The translations under genes and the position numbers were made by a program. Below are positions 57,697-64,000 of a DNA stretch of 64,000 bases, in pieces. The stretch is taken from the NCBI GenBank assembly GCA_029204045.2, contig CM055073.1, positions 23,717,740-23,781,739 on the forward strand, given 5' to 3'. Source of the DNA: Tillandsia leiboldiana. Lineage: Eukaryota > Streptophyta > Magnoliopsida > Poales > Bromeliaceae. Every line of letters begins with the position of its first letter. Position 1 is the stretch's first letter. The notes under the pieces were generated by a model. The model worked only from the letters and a program-made list of their open reading frames with translations. It did no database searches and was not told the DNA's origin.

Positions 57697-60284
57697 TGTA
57701 GTAACCATGATTTTTGAAACCCAAAATTTAGGTTCAAATAATTTTCTGGATTATTTAAATGGGTAATTTATAGGGAAAGTTGGACCCTAGAAGATCGATT
57801 TTTGATCGGAGCCTGATCTCGAAAATTCGAGATCACTATCGCGACCGTCTCATCGAAACAAGAAAGATTGATATTCATATGTTCTCGATCTGACGGTCGG
57901 ATCGTCCAGAAATCAGCGAAGAAGCGGGCGGGACCCACGACTTAAGTGAATAGTAAAATGAATAGTAACCCCTGATCTCGGTCCCCTTTCGATCGGTCGT
58001 TGGCCATTTCACTGTCCAAAATCCAAACCTAGCAGTATGAGTAGACGATTCTAGCTAATTTTGACATTCTGAGTGCAATGGCGCTGACGGAATTTTCGTT
58101 TGACGATCCTAGAGTCTCGAGAAACGTGCCATACTGTATAATTGTACAGTAATTGTGGACCGAGAATTTATCCGGGCATTTCATCGAAAAACAAAAATCG
58201 CTACCTGATAGGTTTCGTCGAGCCGGACGTCGTGGCGAAGTCCGTTTTTCGATTTGATGACTCGAGCGCCTCGAAAAGCATGAAATACGGCAAAAAACGG
58301 AGTATTTTATGCAGAAACCCTATATTTTATGCCTCGAAAATCGTGCCACTTTATGGACAAGGACTAAAGAGTAAGTTGAAGTTTCTGTAAGGGACTTGGC
58401 GCAAAATAATAAGAGTTGAAGGGGTTTATGGCATTTTGTGCATTATGTATATAAATTTGCATTTGAGGGTTTGGGTTTTGGAAACCTAGCCGAGCCCCTC
58501 TGCCTCCCCCTCTGGAACCGACGCCCCCACCATCTCCTCCAACCGTCGCGCCGGCGCCGCTGCAGTCCCCGTCGCCGGAGAAGAAGAAGAAGACAAGGAA
58601 GCTTCTCCTCTCGGGTTGTTGGTGAGGAGGGTGCTTGGGAAGGACCCAAGTTGATCAAACCTTTTTCCTGCGGAGTCCTCTATGAAGCCTCAACCGAGCC
58701 CGGGGTGAACCGACGCCAGCCACCGCTGTGCGCCGCCGCGGAGGTTGTCTTCTTCCTCGGTTTTCCGGCGAGGTAAGAAGGTTGAAAACTTTTCTTTTAT
58801 AGTGGCCTTTGAACCCAACCATCTTGTTCCTGATGTCGAGTGGCACGTCTCTGTGAAGTTTGGTCCATCGCCGTCCACCCCATCGCCGGCGGGAGCGACT
58901 TCTTGCCTGAAGTGCAATTTCCGGCCAGATCTGCCGCTGGGCTTCATCCGACCATTGAAACTTAGATCAGAGACGCTGATCTTCGTCTCCTCATCGACTG
59001 AAAGGAGTCCACCAAGTCTCTGGACGATCGGTCGAGGATCCAAGCCACGCGGTGAAGCCCTAGTTTCGAGCTTTTTGGTTCTTCGGCCCAACCTCGCCGT
59101 CCGGCGCCGCCGCGCACCCACGCCGCCGGCCACCACCTCTGGAAGCCCCGTGGAGCCGAGGGCAACACTTTGGTCCATCTTGCGCCGGCCCAGGCCTCGC
59201 CGACCGGAATCCGCCATTAGAGGGCCCGAGCTTGGCCGAGCTCTGCCGCCGCGCGCCGCCGGCGCTTCCCACCGCCGGTAAGCTGTCTAGTTACACTTAT
59301 TTTGATCATAGGAAGCTTCCAAAGTCATTGTATGGAGTTTTTAACGTGAGGTTGCTTACCTCTGTAGTTGCACCAAGTGGGCAACCCGAGCTCCACCGTC
59401 GGCCGTTGCCGCCGCCTTTGGTCGCCGGCTATGGGTCTGGAACTGACCCAGCAACCTCTGTGAAGGTTCTTAAGCTGATGCTTGCCTTTGTGGGCCTTTT
59501 GATAAAGGTTTGGTCCCAACTTGTGCAACCCGAACCTTGTGCTTGAAGTGGTGTAGCTCCGGCCAACTTCCCGGCCACTCTCCGGCAAGACACAGGTGAG
59601 CATCACTGTCCTCTGTCCTCACTAAGTGCCATGCTTCAGTTAGCTTCCAAATTGATCAAGTATATAAATAGTTGTAGCAAAGTGGTGTTTTGGACCCTAA
59701 GTGTTTATGGGCCAACTTTGTATTTGGGCCCTATGCTGGCCCAAGCCCGTGAGCACGAGCTTCGTCTCGTCGTAACGGACGTGCTGAAACTTACGGCATT
59801 GTCTCTGGTTTCCCGGATTTAGAGAACGAGTCAAAATAAGCTTTAAATAATTATAATTATGCAATTCAGTGAATATTATGGGTCCTGTTGCAAATGTAGC
59901 ATGCTAGCTGTCTTTAGACAGTATTTACACACTTGTTAGGCAATTTATTAGAAGTCTGTAGGTTTTCGTTGAGCGGAAATCGGATTCCGTTCCGTAAACC
60001 GGCGAAATTGTCAGTTTTACGGTTTTCGGTGCGACTTTCGTGTTCCGGATTGGATTTGGGTATGTGTGAGTCATTCCTGATCAGTGTTCGTGATTCAGGT
60101 CTTTGCAGTCTGACTCCGGCCCCGAGCCTTCTGTTGGAGTCGTTGATCGGCCTACATTGAGGTGGGTTATCTTCGGTCCGGGCTTTATCTTTTCGGCCCT
60201 CTGGTTGCTTTAGTCTAGTCGGACACATGTTCTTGACTTAGCCCTGATTATGCATACCTGTGTTACTTTCATTGATGTTCGTTA
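57697..60284 (+). mobile_element. Giant LTR (family L2), cut by copia element
   Basis: Begins TGTAGTAACCATG and carries the L2 blocks in order: gacggtcggatcgtccagaa (57892-57911), gtttcgtcgagccggacgtc (58211-58230), TATA at 58448-58455, a GC-rich leader with gaggtaagaagg, and gagcacgagcttcgtctcgt (59752-59771). From about 59950 it becomes nearly identical to 31395-31660 of the young element. It stops near 60284, where the copia LTR starts; the rest is probably right of the window. Open frames in the GC-rich leader (58690-59281) have no known domain. Confidence 0.8.
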
Positions 60285-60511
60285 TGTTACGGAATTTGAG
60301 TTGGCGTAGTTTCGTGAAAGTCTCAAGTCTTGAAGATTGAAGGTGAAGAAAGTTGGATCATTTAACTCAATCTCAAGAAAGAAGAATTCAAAAGGATCAG
60401 GTATGTTTAACTAAAGATTTTGTGTGATCCGAATACTTCTTGTAGTGTAGAAACACTTGGAAGAATCTTTCATTGCATAAAAATCAAAAACTGGACTTGG
60501 GACATGTTCAA

Positions 60512-60794
60512 GATCCGGATCAGGTTGTTCGATCCGGATCCCGAAGGTGGTTCGTTCATACACCAGTTCAATCCGGATCGTAGCCTCTCTTGATCCGGAT
60601 CCCGAACACTGAGTTTACCATCTTCCTTGAACGATCCGGATCAGGCTTCGCAATCCGGATCCCGAACGTTGATGTTTGGTGAACTGTATGAACGATCCGG
60701 ATCAAGCACTTCGATCCGGATCCCGAACCTTCGTTTTTCTAGAATTACCTGACTCGTTACGACGATCCGGATCACAGCTAATCCGATCCGGATC
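60512..60794. repeat. Five paired palindromes GATCCGGATC in LTR U3
   Basis: Sites at 60512/60531, 60571/60592, 60633/60653, 60694/60713 and 60764/60785; two lack the first G. Within a pair the starts are 19-21 bp apart, and pairs repeat every 59-70 bp. The right member is usually followed by CCGAA. They end about 70 bp before the TATA box, so a role as tandem factor-binding sites is plausible. Confidence 0.9.
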
Positions 60795-60860
60795 GCCGTC
60801 CGTAAAATTTCCAGAAATGTTAGGTTTTTGATTCTTATCTCCTTCCTAGGGTTTCTAACC

Positions 60861-60867
60861 TATAAAT
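60861..60867 (+). promoter_or_regulatory. TATA box of copia LTR
   Basis: TATAAATAGACCC, with the palindrome array just upstream; transcription expected near 60890-60900. Confidence 0.7.
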
Positions 60868-61160
60868 AGACCCTATGACTCTTTTTCTAGGGTTAATCCA
60901 AAAAAGAGGCCGAAAATAAAAATAGCCGTCATTTTCATATATACGCCTCTAGATCCACATATAGAGAAGAAAGGAAATCATTAGAGAATACTCTATGTTT
61001 CTTCATCTATATTGATTAGTTTGATTCTAGGTTTTCATACTCACATCTTGAGTTGAATCAAACTAATGAATACTTAGATGGTATTTCTGATCTATCTTTG
61101 ATCTAAGTATTCGGCGGATCATCACCACCAAAAACAACGATTTACCCCAAAAATCGGCGC

Positions 61161-61333
61161 GTGGATTCGCGTGTCCTTGTGGATTCAAGGTTCAACCGCT
61201 CTCGTGGATTCGGAGCGAGGCACATTCGTGGATTCGAAGGGTGCTATTGGGTGAAGACCGTGGATTCGGTCGGACGTCGTGGATTCGACGTTGGACGCCG
61301 TGGATTCGGCGTTGGGCGCAGATCGTGGATTCG
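61161..61333 (+). repeat. Eight copies of gtggattcg in LTR leader
   Basis: GTGGATTC(G/A) at 61161, 61179, 61204, 61228, 61260, 61279, 61300 and 61325, spaced 18-32 bp, in R-U5. The intervening bases often repeat as inverted echoes of the motif flanks (ccgtggattcgg, tcgtggattcga). Confidence 0.85.
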
Positions 61334-61637
61334 AGAAGCGTCGTGGAGCGAGCGGAGAAGATCCTCTAGGAGCGTATGGAAAAGGTTGAGTCGTAAGTGT
61401 GTACGGTAAATCACCTTGTACGTGTTTTAATTCTAGTGGATTTCTGCCGTGTTATCGGTCCCGTGGTTTTTTACTCCGGTGATGGAGTTTTCCACGTAAA
61501 AATCTTGCGTATTATTGTTATTTCCGCATTGGGTTTTTATCGCAACGATTTTTGAGTGTTTATACGTTTACACCTATTCACCCCCCTCTAGGTGTTTTTT
61601 CCCCTATTTAGATCCTTATTACATATAACCCAACAAG

Positions 61638-61649
61638 TGGTATCAGAGC
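61638..61649 (+). other. Primer-binding site, initiator tRNA-Met
   Basis: TGGTATCAGAGC, three bases after the LTR end, the standard primer site of plant copia elements. Confidence 0.9.
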
Positions 61650-61668
61650 GGGAATAGGGTTGTAAACA

Positions 61669-64000
61669 ATGGTTGAAGGTGGAAACATCAACCGACCCCC
61701 GTTCTTCGATGGAACAAATTATGCGTACTGGAAAGTGCGGATGAAAGCCTTTTTAATTTCCATCGACGAACGGGTGTGGCAATCAATTGAATTAGGATGG
61801 TCTAATCCAACTGAATTTATTGGTGATGTTCACACCTTAAAACCTAGGTCGAAATGGACCAAGGAAGAGTTAGATTCATCTTCTTACAATGGCAAGGGAA
61901 TTAATGCTATTTTTAATGCCTTATCTCAAACTGAATTCTCTCGCGTCTCGGCATGTGAGACTGTGAAAGAAATCTGGGATGTTCTTCAGGTTACACATGA
62001 GGGAACTAACCTCGTGAAGATTCAGAAACTGCAAATGCTTACGAGCAAGTTTGACTCTATCTTGATGGCAGAAAATGAATCTTTCACGGACTACTATACA
62101 CGATTGCAAGATATCGTGAACTCATGTGCTAACCTGGGAGAGAAGATTCCAGAATTTAAGATTGTGAGAAAGATCTTAAGAACTCTTCCTGAACGATTTC
62201 GCCCAAAGGTTACTGCCATTGAAACTATTAAACACCCGGACGAAATACGTGTAGAAGAATTAGTTGGTTCATTACAAACTTATGAAATGACATTTACTAC
62301 TAACAATTCTTCTGGAAAGGCATCCACTTCTAAGTCTTCAGGTTATGCGTTGAAAACAACTAAGGAAGAAGACGCGGATACATCCTCCTCAGACGATGAC
62401 GAGAATCTTTCTATGGAGGAATTTGAGAAGCAGCTCGCTCTCTTGACAAGGAAGTTTCGTCGCAACTTTCGAAGGGGTAATTCAAGCAAATCTCCATCCT
62501 TCAGAAAGTCGAACAAAGGCAAGGGTACTTCAAGTTACAAGTCAAGAAAGCAAGAGAACTTTTCAAAGGATAAGAAAAGTTCAGAAGGACAACTTCAATG
62601 CTTCAAATGTCGAGGCTACGGCCACATTGCAACGGAGTGTCCTAACAAGTATCCGGCAAAGAAGAAGGCGATGCAAGTCGTCACTTGGGATGACAACTCA
62701 ACGTCAAATGAGTCGTCTTCGAGTGATGAAGAAAAGAGCTCCACCGCATTCCACGCGTCCGTATCTTCACCCTTCATGTGCTTTATGGCAAGTACATCCG
62801 AGTCGTTGTCCAACTCCACTGTTGAAAAGAATGCAACGGACAATGAATCGGATGATTCGGAAGGTGAAGATTTTGCTCTAGCCTACCACAGACTTTTGAG
62901 GGATTCAAAGAAAGTGGCTAAGCAAAACAAGAGTTTGAGAGGGAGAGTGCATGATCTCGAAGAAGAAGCAAAAAGAGCGACTTCTCTCTCAAACGCTCTT
63001 GAAGTGGAAAGGGAAAACCTGATAAAAGCAAATGTTTCCCTTCAAGAGTCCAATGAGCAACTTGAGAAGGAACATACAAATCTGGTGGATAACGCGAATC
63101 ACTTCTCAAAGCTCTACAACGAGGCTCGACAGGATAACCTGGAAATGACAAAGACCATTTTCCAACTCAAGGATGACTTACAGCGATTCTCTTCAGGAAG
63201 GAGTAAGTTGGATAGACTTCTTGGTCTTGGTCAATCAAATCGGTTCGGCCTCGGATACACTCAAACTGGAAACAGTCCGAGTTCGAGTGGGACAGTTTTT
63301 GTGCCTCAGTCGGTATCTCCTCCTCCGACACCGGAATTCAAGACAAACAACGACAACAAACCTACTTCATCCTCTTTGGGATCGTCAAGATCTAAGGTAT
63401 GTTTTCGTTGTGGTGTTTCAGGGCACATAAGAAGAAATTGCAAGACGGGAGTCAAACGCTCACCTCAATCACCTCTTGCAACGACTACCAAAAAGGCGCC
63501 TCCCCGGAAATCAAAGCAAAACCTTTCAAAAGAAAAGAGCCTTGGTAGTTCACCGCGCAAGACGACATCATCAAGGAGCGGCAATCGATCTGACAAGACG
63601 CCTTCACCTAGGAGAATAACCTCACGACCATTACCGACGCACTCCAAAAGGGTTTGGGTGCGCAAAGGTGAAATTTACCCTTGTCTTGTTACCAATGTTT
63701 CCTTGCATGCATATGATAGTTCGTCTTGGTATCTGGATAGCGGTTGTTCCCGTCACATGACCGGTGACAAAAATAGTTTTCAAAATCTTGAGAAAATCTC
63801 CGGAGGACTTGTTGTTTTCGGAGACGGTCGTTCTTCCAAAATTGTTGGAAAATGGACGGTAACTATTCCAGATGGCCCGATTTTGAAAAACGTCTTATTT
63901 GTTGATGGCCTTAAGACTAACCTCATAAGCATAAGTCAACTTTGCGACAATGGTTTTTCGGTTAACTTTTCATCTGTTGAATGCGTTGTAACTGATAAGG
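61669..64000 (+). CDS. SIRE-like copia gag-pol, N-terminal part (open at window edge)
   Basis: From the ATG at 61669 the frame is open for 777 codons to the window end, so it continues to the right. It starts with the copia gag domain (FFDGTNYAYWKVRMKAFL; RILRTLPERFRPKVTAIET). Zinc knuckle 1 lies at residues 311-324 (CFKCRGYGHIATEC), a long charged coiled coil at about 405-510 (VHDLEEEAKRATSLSNALEV), and zinc knuckle 2 at 578-591 (CFRCGVSGHIRRNC). A basic Ser/Lys-rich linker follows, then the aspartic protease motif WYLDSGCSRHMTG (DSG at 690-692) and the start of the pre-integrase region. A large gag with two separated CCHC boxes is usual for the SIRE/Maximus lineage. Gag packages the RNA; protease cleaves the polyprotein. 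No stop or frameshift is visible, so this copy may be young. Confidence 0.9.
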   Translation, partial: MVEGGNINRPPFFDGTNYAYWKVRMKAFLISIDERVWQSIELGWSNPTEFIGDVHTLKPRSKWTKEELDSSSYNGKGINAIFNALSQTEFSRVSACETVKEIWDVLQVTHEGTNLVKIQKLQMLTSKFDSILMAENESFTDYYTRLQDIVNSCANLGEKIPEFKIVRKILRTLPERFRPKVTAIETIKHPDEIRVEELVGSLQTYEMTFTTNNSSGKASTSKSSGYALKTTKEEDADTSSSDDDENLSMEEFEKQLALLTRKFRRNFRRGNSSKSPSFRKSNKGKGTSSYKSRKQENFSKDKKSSEGQLQCFKCRGYGHIATECPNKYPAKKKAMQVVTWDDNSTSNESSSSDEEKSSTAFHASVSSPFMCFMASTSESLSNSTVEKNATDNESDDSEGEDFALAYHRLLRDSKKVAKQNKSLRGRVHDLEEEAKRATSLSNALEVERENLIKANVSLQESNEQLEKEHTNLVDNANHFSKLYNEARQDNLEMTKTIFQLKDDLQRFSSGRSKLDRLLGLGQSNRFGLGYTQTGNSPSSSGTVFVPQSVSPPPTPEFKTNNDNKPTSSSLGSSRSKVCFRCGVSGHIRRNCKTGVKRSPQSPLATTTKKAPPRKSKQNLSKEKSLGSSPRKTTSSRSGNRSDKTPSPRRITSRPLPTHSKRVWVRKGEIYPCLVTNVSLHAYDSSSWYLDSGCSRHMTGDKNSFQNLEKISGGLVVFGDGRSSKIVGKWTVTIPDGPILKNVLFVDGLKTNLISISQLCDNGFSVNFSSVECVVTDK

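Larger units (their letters stand above)
60285..61634 (+). mobile_element. 5' LTR of SIRE-like copia element
   Basis: The right end acccaaca lies three bases before the primer-binding site. The left end is placed at TGTTACGG (60285), where homology to the giant LTR stops; this is approximate. It contains a TATA box (60861-60867), a repeat-rich U3 and U5, and ctattcacccccctctaggt (61574-61593), a motif common near the 3' end of plant copia LTRs. Confidence 0.7.

Noticed and set aside
58690..59281. 175- and 178-codon opposite-strand frames
   Set aside because: Same GC-rich LTR leader as in the other giant LTRs; no recognised domain and no consistent frame.
60512..60794. GATCCGGATC repeats as a CRISPR array
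   Set aside because: Repeats are 10-bp palindromes in unequal pairs within a plant copia LTR, without uniform spacers or any cas gene.

Overview
This is a plant nuclear window dominated by nested transposable elements. The one clearly functional host gene is an interrupted but intact cytosolic ribosomal protein gene, eL32/RPL32, on the minus strand. Everything indicates an angiosperm: GT-AG introns, telo-box promoter motifs, Ty1/copia and Ty3/gypsy elements primed by initiator tRNA-Met, CACTA and Mutator-like DNA transposons. The wording of the RPL32 protein and the MITE types fit a commelinid monocot (pineapple-like genomes come to mind), but the species is not proven by the sequence.

Layout. 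1-10960: a degenerate Tat-like Ty3/gypsy element whose gag is split by a 4.17-kb solo LTR (3338-7511, TSD gcagc); the 3' part of a related giant LTR lies upstream (1-2485). 10969-12429: AT-rich, no gene. 12430-19550: RPL32 (133 aa, three coding exons, probable 5'UTR intron); intron 2 holds a Mutator-like element carrying a copia fragment, a foldback repeat and a piece resembling peroxisomal enoyl-CoA delta-isomerase; intron 1 holds a 725-bp solo LTR (TSD agatg). 19551-22500: MITE, microsatellite, a Dicer-like dsRNA-binding fragment, and a Ulp1 (C48) protease fragment on the minus strand, interrupted by a 3.1-kb solo LTR (22508-25634, TSD gtatc).

26378-54933: a 28.6-kb CACTA transposon (TSD agt) with TAGCGAC subterminal repeats. 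It carries a broken TNPD-type transposase and a second TNPA-like gene. Into it have inserted a very young non-autonomous retroelement with 4.38-kb LTRs around only 0.9 kb of interior (28575-38229, TSD ataat), a minus-strand LTR fragment that replaces the middle of the transposase (39051-about 41158), and a second CACTA (44412-about 53851, TAACGACG subterminal repeats), itself broken by another giant-LTR element (46352-about 52320).

54934-64000: continuation of the Ulp1-associated repeat, a 144-bp (TA)n tract, two related MITEs, a minus-strand Tekay/Del-type gypsy integrase-chromodomain fragment, two more giant-LTR pieces, and a SIRE-like copia element. That element has a 5' LTR with five pairs of the palindrome GATCCGGATC and a gag-pol reading frame open from 61669 to the window edge.

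The genes do not form an operon or pathway. The biology on view is transposon nesting, gene-fragment capture, and non-autonomous giant-LTR elements that share primer-binding and polypurine signals with a Tekay-type helper seen in the same window. Boundaries without a matched TSD are approximate.
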